The position numbers and the translations under genes were made by a program. This document shows positions 1 to 7,290 of a stretch of DNA of 11,188 nucleotides, piece after piece (position 1 is the first letter of the stretch; the number at the start of each line of letters is the position of its first letter). Origin of the DNA: an uncultured Bacilli bacterium. GTDB taxonomy: Bacteria > Bacillota_I > Bacilli_A > RF39 > UBA660. The notes below the pieces were generated by a model. The model had not been told where the DNA came from and ran no database searches. It saw only the letters and a program-made list of their open reading frames with translations. The DNA lies in assembly GCA_944351345.1 (NCBI GenBank), contig CALVPO010000042.1:1-11188 (forward strand), written 5' to 3'.

Positions 1-104
1 TCAAGCGACATATTATATATTAGTTTTGAGACATAATCAATTACTAACACTTAAGACATTATCATATATTAATCATAGAATATAACAAAAATATAAATTT
101 ATTA
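1..104. other. AT-rich intergenic start of window
   Basis: Upstream flank of the pheS operon. I see no open reading frame, hairpin or RNA gene here. It is almost entirely A and T and runs straight into the promoter at 105. Confidence 0.5.
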
Positions 105-133
105 TTGACTGGGGATTGTTAATATAATATAAT
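105..133 (+). promoter_or_regulatory. Sigma-A type promoter of the T-box/pheS operon
   Basis: The -35 box TTGACT (105-110) is separated by exactly 17 bases from a perfect -10 box TATAAT (128-133). An overlapping second TATAAT lies at 123-128 but its spacing is too short. Transcription should begin near 138-141, just before the 5' strand of T-box stem I, which fits the expected architecture. Confidence 0.85.
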
Positions 134-137
134 AATC

Positions 138-360
138 ATGAAAAGCAATTATAAGACAATGATAAGGAAGTAGTAATATTTAGAATATTAATATTAAGAG
201 AGCTAACTTATTGCTGAGATGTTAGTATATTAATAAAATATGAATTCACCCTTTAGTTTTAACGAGTAATCACGTTATAGATTAGAGCGTATAACTAGTA
301 GTTATAAAAAAAGGTGGTACCGCGGCTGTTAGTCGTCCTTTTATGGTACTACCTTTTTTT
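138..360 (+). promoter_or_regulatory. T-box riboswitch, tRNA-Phe responsive
   Basis: A leader RNA that senses uncharged tRNA-Phe and allows read-through when the tRNA is not aminoacylated. Stem I is visible: a 9-bp helix pairs 186-194 with 227-235; above it an AGAGAG bulge (197-202) and CTAAC/GTTAG (203-207/221-225) enclose a loop with GCTG (213-216), the usual AGAGA and GNUG distal motifs. The specifier codon is TTC (245-247) followed by A, with an AGTA motif opposite (169-172). A stem III hairpin pairs 290-295 with 301-306. The T-box sequence AAGGTGGTACCGCGG lies at 311-325; its TGGT (315-318) would pair with the tRNA end ACCA, which fits an A discriminator. The antiterminator pairs 309-314 with 337-342 and excludes the terminator. 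The Phe specifier matches the downstream pheS-pheT genes. Confidence 0.95.
307..360 (+). terminator. T-box intrinsic terminator
   Basis: AAGGTGGTACC (311-321) pairs with GGTACTACCTT (345-355) over 11 bp with one G-U pair. A run of T (354-360) follows on the 3' side and a matching A run extends the 5' side. Its 5' strand is the T-box sequence itself, so terminator and antiterminator are mutually exclusive. Confidence 0.93.
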
Positions 361-376
361 GGGTAAGGAGATGTTT

Positions 377-667
377 ATGAATAGAGATATAGATTATTTA
401 CTTAAGTATGTATCTAATGATACATTTAAAGATATAAAGCTTAATAAGAGTGATTATATTTTAGATGAGTTAGAAGATAATAGAGTTGATGTTGATCTAA
501 ATATAAGATATTTAATAAAATATGGTATAAAGAATATGGATAGAGTTATTTATGATAGAGTAGAAGATTTAGTTATTAGTCATAATGATTTTATTGATAT
601 GATAAATAAATATGAATATTCTTTAGGAAAAGATGGTTTAATAGATATGTTAGAAAATAGTAATTAA
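377..667 (+). CDS. Unrecognised 96-aa acidic protein, first gene after the T-box
   Basis: I do not recognise this protein. The ATG at 377 is chosen because AAGGAG (365-370) lies 6 bases upstream; the frame stays open back into the T-box terminator, but those upstream codons have no ribosome binding site. The product is 96 residues, rich in Asp, Asn, Ile and Leu, with no signal peptide, membrane segment or cysteine. It looks mostly helical and seems to have two halves, the second (about residues 44-95) being Leu/Ile-periodic. It lies 18 bases before pheS on the same transcript, so it is placed under tRNA-Phe control. A role linked to translation or to PheRS is suggested only by position. It could equally be a lineage-specific passenger. 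Confidence 0.75.
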   Translation: MNRDIDYLLKYVSNDTFKDIKLNKSDYILDELEDNRVDVDLNIRYLIKYGIKNMDRVIYDRVEDLVISHNDFIDMINKYEYSLGKDGLIDMLENSN

Positions 668-685
668 TAGAAAGTAGGGATTGAT

Positions 686-1732
686 ATGAATAAAATAGAT
701 GAGTTAAGACAAGAGATAGAAAATATCTTTGATAATGTAGATAATATGAAAAAGTTAAACGAATTGAAAGTGGAATATTTAGGAAAGAAGGGTAAGATTA
801 CAGAGTTAAATTCTGTTATTAAGACTCTTCCTAATGATGAGAAGAAATCTTTTGGTATGAAGGTTAATGAAGTTAAGGTATTGTTTAATAGTAAATATGA
901 AGAGAAAAGGAATATATTTGAAGAAGAAGAGGTAAATAAAAGGTTAGAGAGTGAAAAAATTGATGTAACGTTACCTTCTACTAAAATAAAAAGAGGTAGT
1001 AAGCATCCTATGAGTTTAACTATTGAGAGAATTGAAGATTTGTTTGTATCTATGGGATATGATGTTGTATCTGGTCCTGAATTGGAGAGCGATGAATACT
1101 GTTTTGAGAGATTGAATTTGCCAAAAGGGCATCCTGCAAGGGATATGCAAGATAGCTTTTATATTACTAATGATTATTTACTTAGAACACAGACTTCTTC
1201 TATGCAAGCTAGATACATGGTAGAAAGTGGAGGTAATAAACCAATTAGAATTATTGTTCCTGGTAAGACTTACCGTAGAGAAGATGATGCTACTCATGCT
1301 CCACAGTTTTCGCAAATAGAAGGATTAGTAATAGATAAAAAGGAAAATAATATTTCACTTGCTGATTTAAAGGGAACACTTGAAATTTTTGTTAAAGAAA
1401 TGTTAGGAGATAATTTAAAACTTCGTTTTAGACCTAGTTATTTTCCTTTTACGGAACCAAGTTATGAGGTTGATGTTACTTGTTTTAAATGTCATGGTAA
1501 GGGATGTAATTTATGTAGTCAGACTGGTTGGATTGAAGTATTTGCTGCTGGTATGGTTCATCCTAATGTTTTAAGAATGAATGGTTATGATCCTGATGTT
1601 TGGGGAGGATTTGCTTTTGGACCTGGTTGGGATAGAATTACGATGTTTAGATATGGTATACCTGATATACGTTTGATGTATCAAAATGATGTTAGATTTT
1701 TGGAACAATTTGATAGAAAGGATGTGGACTAA
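686..1732 (+). CDS. pheS: Phenylalanine--tRNA ligase alpha subunit
   Basis: Catalytic subunit of the cytoplasmic alpha2-beta2 enzyme that charges tRNA-Phe with phenylalanine using ATP. The 348 residues match the usual length. Residues 1-90 form the N-terminal coiled-coil arm. The class II core has motif 1 near 108-125, motif 2 near 193-213 (YRRED then THAPQFSQIEG) and motif 3 at 308-322 with the invariant Arg317. Four cysteines at 266, 269, 274 and 277 make the CxxC-x4-CxxC insertion seen in many Bacillota PheS. Phe-pocket residues GFAFG (308-312) are kept. Motif 3 reads GPGWDR where bacterial PheS usually has a GxGxER pattern, and RTQTSS (167-172) replaces the more common RTHTS. The ATG at 686 is preceded by AGGGA. 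The stop overlaps the pheT start. Confidence 0.98.
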   Translation: MNKIDELRQEIENIFDNVDNMKKLNELKVEYLGKKGKITELNSVIKTLPNDEKKSFGMKVNEVKVLFNSKYEEKRNIFEEEEVNKRLESEKIDVTLPSTKIKRGSKHPMSLTIERIEDLFVSMGYDVVSGPELESDEYCFERLNLPKGHPARDMQDSFYITNDYLLRTQTSSMQARYMVESGGNKPIRIIVPGKTYRREDDATHAPQFSQIEGLVIDKKENNISLADLKGTLEIFVKEMLGDNLKLRFRPSYFPFTEPSYEVDVTCFKCHGKGCNLCSQTGWIEVFAAGMVHPNVLRMNGYDPDVWGGFAFGPGWDRITMFRYGIPDIRLMYQNDVRFLEQFDRKDVD

Positions 1733-4104
1733 TGATATTATCTAGAAATTTTGTTAAAGATTATATTGACTTAGATGATTCTTTAACTATTTCGAAGATT
1801 GCAAATGATATGACTGATGTTGGTAATGAATATGATTCTTGTGGTAAGCTTATAGATGCTACTAATTTAGTAATTGGAGAAATAGTTAGTTGTAGTGATC
1901 ATCCTGATAGTGATCATTTACATTTATGTAAGGTTAATATTGGTAATGAAGTATTAGATATAGTTTGTGGTGCTCCAAATGCTAGAGTTGGTATTAAAGT
2001 AATAGTAGCTCTTGATGGGGCTAAGTTACCTGGTGGGGTTATAAAGAAGAGTGTTATTAGAGGAGAAGTTTCTAATGGAATGTTATGTTCTATAAAAGAA
2101 CTTGGTCTAGATAATAAGTTTTTAAAGAATGAAGATATAGATGGAATTGCTGAATTAGGCAGTGATGCTAAGATTGGAGAAGATCCAATTAAGTATTTAG
2201 GACTTGATGATGAAATTATTGATTTTGAACTTACTGCTAATCGTGGGGATGAACTTAGTATTTTAGGACTTGCTTATGAACTAGGAGCTATTTATAATAA
2301 AAAAGTTAAAGATATTGATTTGAGTTATAAAGAAATTAGTGAAAAGCTAGCGGATGAGTTTAATATTGATGTTAAGACAGATAATTGCAAGTTATTACTG
2401 ACTAGAAAGGTTAAGAATGTTGTAATTAAAGAAAGTCCTACTTTTATTAAAAATAGACTTATTGCTTGTGGTATTAGACCTATTAATAATGTTGTAGATA
2501 TTTCTAATTATGTAATGTTAGAAACAGGGCAGCCTCTTCACTTTTATGATGCTAATTGTTTAGGTAATACTTTAGTTGTTAGAATGGCTAGTGATGGAGA
2601 AAAATTAACAACTTTAGACAATATAGAAAGAGAGCTTACTAGTAGTGATATAGTAATTGCTAATACGAAAGAAGCTGTAGGTCTTGCTGGTGTTATGGGA
2701 GGATTAGATACAGAGGTTAGCGATAATACTAAAGATATTTTAATAGAGTCTGCTATATTTGATTCTATATTAGTAAGAATGACTAGTAAAAAGATTCTTA
2801 GAAGCGAGGCATCTAATCGTTTTGAGAAGGGATTAGATCCTAAGAGAACTTATATGGCTATCGATAGGGCTTGTCATTTATTAGAGAAGTATGCTGATGG
2901 TGAAGTATTACAAGGAATGCTTTGTTATGATAAGACTGATGTAAAAGATAAGAATATTGATATTACAACAAAAGATATTAATAGTGTTTTAGGAACTAAT
3001 TTAGATACAAAGACTATTATCAATATTTTTGATAGATTAGGTTTTAGTACTAAAGATGATAATGATAAGTTAGTGGTTACTGTTCCTAGTAGAAGAATTG
3101 ATATATCTATAAAAGAAGATTTGATTGAAGAAGTAGGTAGAATATATGGTATTAATAATATAGATGGTAAAGTGCCAGTACTTCCTATTAAGAAAGGTAG
3201 CTATGATAAGACAACTAGGGAGATTAGGCAAAAGCTTGTTGATTTAGGTCTTAATGAAGTATTAACACAAATATTTGTTAATGATAAAGAAGCTGTAACT
3301 TATACTAATGATGATTTTATGCCTGTTAAACTATTAGATCCATTATCTGTAGAGAAGAATACATTACGTTATTCTATGGTGCCTAGTTTAATGAAAGTAT
3401 ATAATTATAATAAGACTCATAATAATCATGATATATGCATATTTGAGATGGCTAAGGGATTTTATTTGAAGGATGATAAATATGGGGAAGATTATAAGTT
3501 ATGTATTTTAATGACTGGCGATTATTACTATGAACTAGGTAGTAGAAAAAAAGTTGATTTCTATGTATTAAAGGGGATTGTAGAAGAATTATTAGAGTTT
3601 TTAGGATATGGTAATAGATATAGTTTTGAAGTTAAAGATATTCCTAAAGAGATGCATCCTTATCAGTCTGCAGTTATTAATGTATCAGGTAAAGTAGTAG
3701 GAATGTTAGGAAAAGTTCATCCTAATGTTAGTAGTGATGATATATTTGTAGCAGAGATTAATTTGGATAAGTTATTTATGATGAAGACTGGTAAAATGAA
3801 ATATAGAGAAGTAAATAAATATCCAGCTATAAAGAAAGATTTGGCTTTTATTGTTGATAAGAATGTTATTGCTAGTGATATTGTTAAGACAATAAAGAAA
3901 AGTGGAGGTAAGAATTTAACTTCTATTAATATTTTTGATTTATATCAAGGTAAAAATATAGATGATGATAAGAAGTCAATTGCTTTTTCACTTACTTTTG
4001 AAGATTATACAAAGACTCTTACTGATGATGAGGTAATGGTTATGTTTGATAAAATAATTAAGGATGTAGAGAAGAAATATAAGGCAGAATTAAGAGATAA
4101 ATAA
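1732..4104 (+). CDS. pheT: Phenylalanine--tRNA ligase beta subunit
   Basis: Structural, editing and tRNA-binding subunit of phenylalanyl-tRNA synthetase; 790 residues, the normal bacterial length. Domains in order: EMAP/OB-fold tRNA-binding domain about 40-150 (HPDSDHLHLCKVN at 57-69), B3/B4 editing domain about 205-385 (NNVVDISNYVMLETGQPLHF from 252; SEASNRFEKGLDP at 358-370), B5 domain about 405-475 (PSRRIDI at 452-458, then EDLIEEVGRIYG), a class II-like core without catalytic motifs to about 690, and the C-terminal ferredoxin-fold anticodon-binding domain from about 697. The ATG shares one base with the pheS stop (TAATG), and AAAGGA lies at 1717-1722 inside pheS, so the two subunits are probably translationally coupled, as expected for a 1:1 complex. 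Confidence 0.98.
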   Translation: MILSRNFVKDYIDLDDSLTISKIANDMTDVGNEYDSCGKLIDATNLVIGEIVSCSDHPDSDHLHLCKVNIGNEVLDIVCGAPNARVGIKVIVALDGAKLPGGVIKKSVIRGEVSNGMLCSIKELGLDNKFLKNEDIDGIAELGSDAKIGEDPIKYLGLDDEIIDFELTANRGDELSILGLAYELGAIYNKKVKDIDLSYKEISEKLADEFNIDVKTDNCKLLLTRKVKNVVIKESPTFIKNRLIACGIRPINNVVDISNYVMLETGQPLHFYDANCLGNTLVVRMASDGEKLTTLDNIERELTSSDIVIANTKEAVGLAGVMGGLDTEVSDNTKDILIESAIFDSILVRMTSKKILRSEASNRFEKGLDPKRTYMAIDRACHLLEKYADGEVLQGMLCYDKTDVKDKNIDITTKDINSVLGTNLDTKTIINIFDRLGFSTKDDNDKLVVTVPSRRIDISIKEDLIEEVGRIYGINNIDGKVPVLPIKKGSYDKTTREIRQKLVDLGLNEVLTQIFVNDKEAVTYTNDDFMPVKLLDPLSVEKNTLRYSMVPSLMKVYNYNKTHNNHDICIFEMAKGFYLKDDKYGEDYKLCILMTGDYYYELGSRKKVDFYVLKGIVEELLEFLGYGNRYSFEVKDIPKEMHPYQSAVINVSGKVVGMLGKVHPNVSSDDIFVAEINLDKLFMMKTGKMKYREVNKYPAIKKDLAFIVDKNVIASDIVKTIKKSGGKNLTSINIFDLYQGKNIDDDKKSIAFSLTFEDYTKTLTDDEVMVMFDKIIKDVEKKYKAELRDK

Positions 4105-4139
4105 TAAATTATATTTAGAATATATGTGAGGCGATGCTT

Positions 4140-4799
4140 ATGAAAGATAAATATCATTTAACAAAAGACCAAAATTTATTTTTAGCTAAGAAGGTATTAG
4201 TTTCTAATATTTATAATAGTGCAAGATTGGAAGGAATTAATATAACATATCCTGATACTAAAACTGTTTTAGAAGGAGTTAATGTTTCGACATTAAAACT
4301 AGACGAAATAAACTGCATTTTAAATTTAAGAGATGCTTGGAACTTTACTTTATCAAATATAAACAAAGAAATAAATTTAGAATATATATGTAAGGTAAAT
4401 TCTTTAGTATCTAGAAATGAATCTTTAGAATGGGGAGTCTTAAGAAATGGACGTGTTGGTATTAATGAGGTAGATTATATACCTGATATTCCAAAAGAGG
4501 AAGAGGTAATAGATAATATTAAAAAGATACTAAAAATTGAAAATATAACTGAAAGAAGTTTAAATCTTATGCTTTATTTAATGAGAAGTCAGATATTTTG
4601 GGATGGCAATAAAAGAACTAGTATGATTGTTGCTAATAAGTTATTAATAGAAAATGGATGTGGAATTATAACTGTTAGAGAAAATGATATTAATGAATTT
4701 AATACTTTATTAACAGAATTTTATAATACTAATAATAAAGATAAGATTATTAAATTTTTATATAATAAATGTATTTTCGGTTTAGAAATTAATAATTAA
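4140..4799 (+). CDS. Fic-fold protein with catalytic His replaced by Gln
   Basis: Fic proteins transfer AMP or another phosphate-linked group onto a target protein, using the His of HPFxxGN(G/K)R. Here the motif is QIFWDGNKR (151-159): the phosphate-binding GNKR and the acidic D155 remain but the His is Gln. The flap region is typical, with GVLRNGRVGI (99-108) and then YIPDIP (113-118). Near the N terminus SARLEG (27-32) matches the class II inhibitory helix (S/T)xxxE(G/N), with Glu31. I chose the ATG at 4140 because the GAGG at 4128-4131 is 8 bases away; the in-frame ATG at 4134 would be only 2 bases from it. The gene starts 35 bases after pheT with no terminator between, so it probably shares the T-box transcript. 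Classical AMPylation is doubtful; the motif variant may mark a distinct subfamily or an inactive or regulatory member. Confidence 0.88.
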   Translation: MKDKYHLTKDQNLFLAKKVLVSNIYNSARLEGINITYPDTKTVLEGVNVSTLKLDEINCILNLRDAWNFTLSNINKEINLEYICKVNSLVSRNESLEWGVLRNGRVGINEVDYIPDIPKEEEVIDNIKKILKIENITERSLNLMLYLMRSQIFWDGNKRTSMIVANKLLIENGCGIITVRENDINEFNTLLTEFYNTNNKDKIIKFLYNKCIFGLEINN

Positions 4800-4805
4800 A
4801 TGAGG

Positions 4806-4848
4806 TATAAGAAAAAGAAAATAAATTATTTATTTTCTTTTTCTTATA
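4806..4848. terminator. Bidirectional terminator-like palindrome between convergent genes
   Basis: A perfect 19-bp inverted repeat (4807-4825 and 4829-4847, loop TTA) is extended by one more pair, 4806/4848. The 3' strand in either direction is mostly T, broken by two C. It lies between the Fic gene and the convergent leftward gene, and contains the last codons of the latter. Termination in both directions is likely from position and symmetry, although the stem is AT-rich and no T run follows it. Confidence 0.7.
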
Positions 4849-6038
4849 TATACGTAAGTATCATTTTCTTCTAAGCCGTTAAATTGAGATAAAGTTTTAG
4901 TTTCTATATAATCAACATTATGATTTTTACTTATTTTTCTAAAACCTTCTATTGAATTAATCATTTGATATATTGATAATGGGCTAGACTCTTGACTTAT
5001 TAATATTTTAGCGTTGCTTTTTAGTTCATTTAATCCTCTATCATCCATTTTTAATGTTTTAGCGTTAGTAGATTGACAACAATAAGCTATTACACCATCT
5101 TCTTGCAGTAGTGGTATTAATTCTTGTTCTACTACATTAGCAAATGTTTCTCCGTTTAAGTATTCTGGAATATTGGATAAATAGATTGAATGAAATCTAT
5201 TATATTCTTCTCTTTTGGTATAATTAGATGCTTCTAAAGTCTCTTTTAATTTAGTAAGATTAGCTTTTAAAAATGAAATATTTGTTTGTTTGATAGATTT
5301 TTGAGCTTTTTGGTATGATACTTCATTTTCTAAATAACTTTGTTTTGTTTTATTTCCTTGTAGGCCAGAAATTGTTCTAAAAGTTACAGATGGCTCATAC
5401 ATAGGGTTTATCATACTTATTGCTTTGTCTAATGCTACATCATCCATGTTTGCATCTTTTATTCCCGTTAGGGATGATAATTGTTTTAACATACTAATAT
5501 TTAATCCTAGAGAATTTAAATACTTTTTTAAATTTATTTGATCTTTTTTTCTTTGAGATATTATTTCATCCATAAAAGCATATAATTTTAGATCTTGTTC
5601 AGCTTTTCTTTTTAATTCTTTATACTTTTCTTGAGATAAATAATCTGGATTATTAACATTAGAGAAAAAATCCCAATATTCTTTATAATTCATATTTTGT
5701 AATCCTTTTAGTTTAAGAGCAGCTGGATAGTATTGATTTCCATTAGTATCAAATGTTAATATTTCTCTTGTTCCATGATATGATGCATCAATTGCAAAAT
5801 CTCCACTTCCTAATACGGTAGCACAAGCTTCTTTTGATACTATTAAGCTTGATATAAACATTTTTTCGGTTGGATTTAAGTATAATGTAGGTGCATCTTC
5901 AAATAACTGATTTGCTAAATCTTTTTGTGGATTTTCAAGTGCTACTAAGTCATTTAAACAATGTTTAGCTTGTTCTCTTATTATTCTTTCTTTTTCTTTT
6001 TTACCATTTAATTTAGTAATTATTGTTTCTTTTGACAT
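4830..6038 (-). CDS. DUF3419/BtaA-like SAM-binding protein
   Basis: A 402-residue protein resembling the DUF3419 family, which includes BtaA, the SAM:diacylglycerol 3-amino-3-carboxypropyl transferase. Evidence is the Rossmann-type segment ACATVLGSGDFAID (71-84), with the SAM-binding GSGD at 77-80, the strand-2 acidic motif FDTNGNQ (96-102), and a later SIYLSNIPEYL (284-294) like the family's xLSN element before a final strand. A Lys-rich helical stretch of about 160 residues (120-280) separates these parts. No signal peptide or membrane segment is seen. The ATG at 6038 has AAGGGAGA 6-7 bases upstream and its own promoter. No BtaB-like partner is nearby, so betaine-lipid synthesis cannot be claimed; substrate unknown. 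Fold assignment is fairly sure, function is not. The final codons lie in the terminator palindrome. Confidence 0.85.
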   Translation of the reverse strand: MSKETIITKLNGKKEKERIIREQAKHCLNDLVALENPQKDLANQLFEDAPTLYLNPTEKMFISSLIVSKEACATVLGSGDFAIDASYHGTREILTFDTNGNQYYPAALKLKGLQNMNYKEYWDFFSNVNNPDYLSQEKYKELKRKAEQDLKLYAFMDEIISQRKKDQINLKKYLNSLGLNISMLKQLSSLTGIKDANMDDVALDKAISMINPMYEPSVTFRTISGLQGNKTKQSYLENEVSYQKAQKSIKQTNISFLKANLTKLKETLEASNYTKREEYNRFHSIYLSNIPEYLNGETFANVVEQELIPLLQEDGVIAYCCQSTNAKTLKMDDRGLNELKSNAKILISQESSPLSIYQMINSIEGFRKISKNHNVDYIETKTLSQFNGLEENDTYVYIRKRK

Positions 6039-6065
6039 AACAATCTCCCTTAACTAATGGTAAAT

Positions 6066-6093
6066 ATTTTAGCATTTGTATGAATTTTGTCAA
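6066..6093 (-). promoter_or_regulatory. Promoter of the DUF3419-like gene
   Basis: Read on the minus strand: a consensus -35 TTGACA (6093-6088), a 16-base spacer, and -10 TAAAAT (6071-6066) preceded by TGC, an extended -10. Transcription would start near 6060, giving a leader of about 20 bases holding the AAGGGAGA ribosome binding site. Confidence 0.8.
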
Positions 6094-6121
6094 TAAAAAT
6101 TCAGTATTTTATAATAAAATT

Positions 6122-6130
6122 TGATATAAT
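6122..6130 (+). promoter_or_regulatory. Possible extended -10 promoter for the 23-codon ORF
   Basis: TGATATAAT (6122-6130) is a perfect TATAAT with the TGn extension. No good -35 box lies 16-18 bases upstream. It faces right, away from the DUF3419-like promoter, and lies 30 bases before the small ORF start. Confidence 0.45.
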
Positions 6131-6160
6131 CTTTATTAAATATTGATAGGAGTACTGATA

Positions 6161-6232
6161 ATGAGAGAAAAAGATGTTTTTAGAACAGTTTATGTCAAGA
6201 TAATAGATATAAATAATAATAAGAGAAAGTAA
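6161..6232 (+). CDS. Possible 23-aa small ORF
   Basis: A very short reading frame, MREKDVFRTVYVKIIDINNN followed by KRK. Support is positional: AGGAG (6148-6152) lies 8 bases before the ATG and an extended -10 element sits just upstream. The peptide is basic at both ends with a short hydrophobic centre (VYVKIIDI), too short to span a membrane. It is not recognised. An 8-bp inverted repeat (ATAGATAT 6203-6210 with ATATCTAT 6233-6240) overlaps its end and may be a weak hairpin. It could be a true small protein, a leader peptide, or the head of a lost gene; AT-rich intergenic DNA can also produce such patterns by chance. Confidence 0.35.
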   Translation: MREKDVFRTVYVKIIDINNNKRK

Positions 6233-6268
6233 ATATCTATTCTTATTGATAAAAATAAAAGAAATAAG

Positions 6269-6970
6269 TTAATCTTTCATAGATTCTTCTATTTCTTTTA
6301 TTTCTTCAATAGATTTACCAGTTATATCAGATATATCCTTTAAACTATAATTTTTTTCTAACATAGATTTTATTATTTTTGTAGTATTTTGATTAATTCC
6401 TTTATTAATTCCATTGTTCAATCCATCATTAAATCCATCTTCATAATCAGCTTGTCTCTCTTTAGCTTCTACATCAGCAGCAAACATATCAGCACACCAT
6501 TCTGATAAGAATACTCTATCTTTACTAGCTTTCTTACATTCTTCAATAAATTTTTCTCTATCATTTTTATTCATAACTAAACTTGCCATCTCCTTTAATT
6601 CATCAAAATTCTTTGATGATAACAGTGCTAACCAAATAGTAGCATTACTTGATTTATCAAGTTCATTATAATAAATATCTCTATAATTTTCAATAGATTT
6701 ACATACTATTTTAAAGTTTTCTAATAGTGGTTCATGACTTTCTTCATCTAGTATCATATATTTTTCTTTTATTTTTTTATCACTAGGATTAGTATTTAAA
6801 TTTAGTTGATAGAAATAATATTTAGCCATACTTTTATAGGTGTTGCCACTTTCTATAGTATCAACTGATATTTTTTGTAAGTATAGAGTATTTCTTTCTT
6901 TGATAGAATTAAATCTTTCAGTATTTATTTCTATATCTATATTTAGGTTATTATTTATTTGAACTAACAT
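6269..6970 (-). pseudogene. Rpn-family PD-(D/E)XK nuclease, 3' part after frameshift
   Basis: The larger part of an Rpn (recombination-promoting nuclease/putative transposase) gene. From the ATG at 6970 the product is 233 residues, but the same frame is open nine codons further back and encodes LIEYHKTVD, which joins the Rpn consensus before DMLVQINNNLNIDIEIN. The DIEIN at residues 11-15 is the second half of the nuclease core (ExN/ExK-type strand), and ERNTLYLQKI follows as in the family. The C terminus has the typical Gly-rich repeats YEDGFNDGLNNGINKGIN (176-193) and a final helix (IEEIKEIEES). No ribosome binding site precedes the 6970 ATG. The first third of the gene is in another frame at 6994-7173, so the nuclease is probably inactive unless the shift is a sequence error. 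Intact Rpn proteins are DNA nucleases, some linked to phage defence. Confidence 0.82.
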
Positions 6971-6993
6971 ATCTACAGTCTTATGGTATTCTA

Positions 6994-7173
6994 TTAGTTA
7001 CCTTTTGTTAGTTCATTACTAATAATTTCTATAGTAGTTTTTTCTGGATTAATGTTTAATTCTAATACACTTATAAGAAACTGTTTTAATATATCAGGGT
7101 TTTCAGTGAATATTCTTTTAAACATAAAATCAGATGTTAATGGAATTAATCTTGTTTCTTGTTCTATTAACAT
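6994..7173 (-). pseudogene. Rpn-family nuclease, 5' part before frameshift
   Basis: This 59-codon frame encodes the Rpn N terminus: LIPLTSDFMFKRIF (9-22) is the classic opening of the family, followed by NPDILKQFLISVLELNI. The ATG at 7173 has a strong AAGGGAGG 6 bases upstream, so this is the true gene start. The frame ends at TAA (6996-6994), right after ISNELTKGN. The rest of the protein continues in the -1 frame from about 6997. The two frames are open together over only a few bases, so one lost base near 6994-7000 explains the break. Confidence 0.8.
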
Positions 7174-7261
7174 ATTTAACCTCCCTTAACTTATATTATT
7201 TGTTTTGAAACACTGAAAACCCTTTTAAATTTATAAAATAACATAATTTTACATAAGTTAA

Positions 7262-7290
7262 ATTATAAATTTTTACTATATAGTTATCTA
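7262..7290 (-). promoter_or_regulatory. Likely promoter of the rpn gene
   Basis: On the minus strand: -35 TAGATA (7290-7285, 4 of 6 consensus bases), a 17-base spacer, then a perfect -10 TATAAT (7267-7262). Transcription would start near 7255, leaving about 80 bases of leader before the ATG at 7173. The spacer contains one copy of the ACTATATAGT palindrome. Confidence 0.55.

Noticed and set aside
314..376. Upstream extension of the 96-aa gene from 314
   Set aside because: These codons are the T-box antiterminator/terminator; the ribosome binding site at 365-370 fits the ATG at 377.
686..4104. Mycoplasma-type code with TGA as tryptophan
   Set aside because: Conserved tryptophans are TGG and all genes reach full length with the standard code.
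6985..7010. Programmed -1 frameshifting in rpn
   Set aside because: No X XXY YYZ slippery heptamer is present, and the two frames are open together for only about three bases, so a simple indel is more likely.
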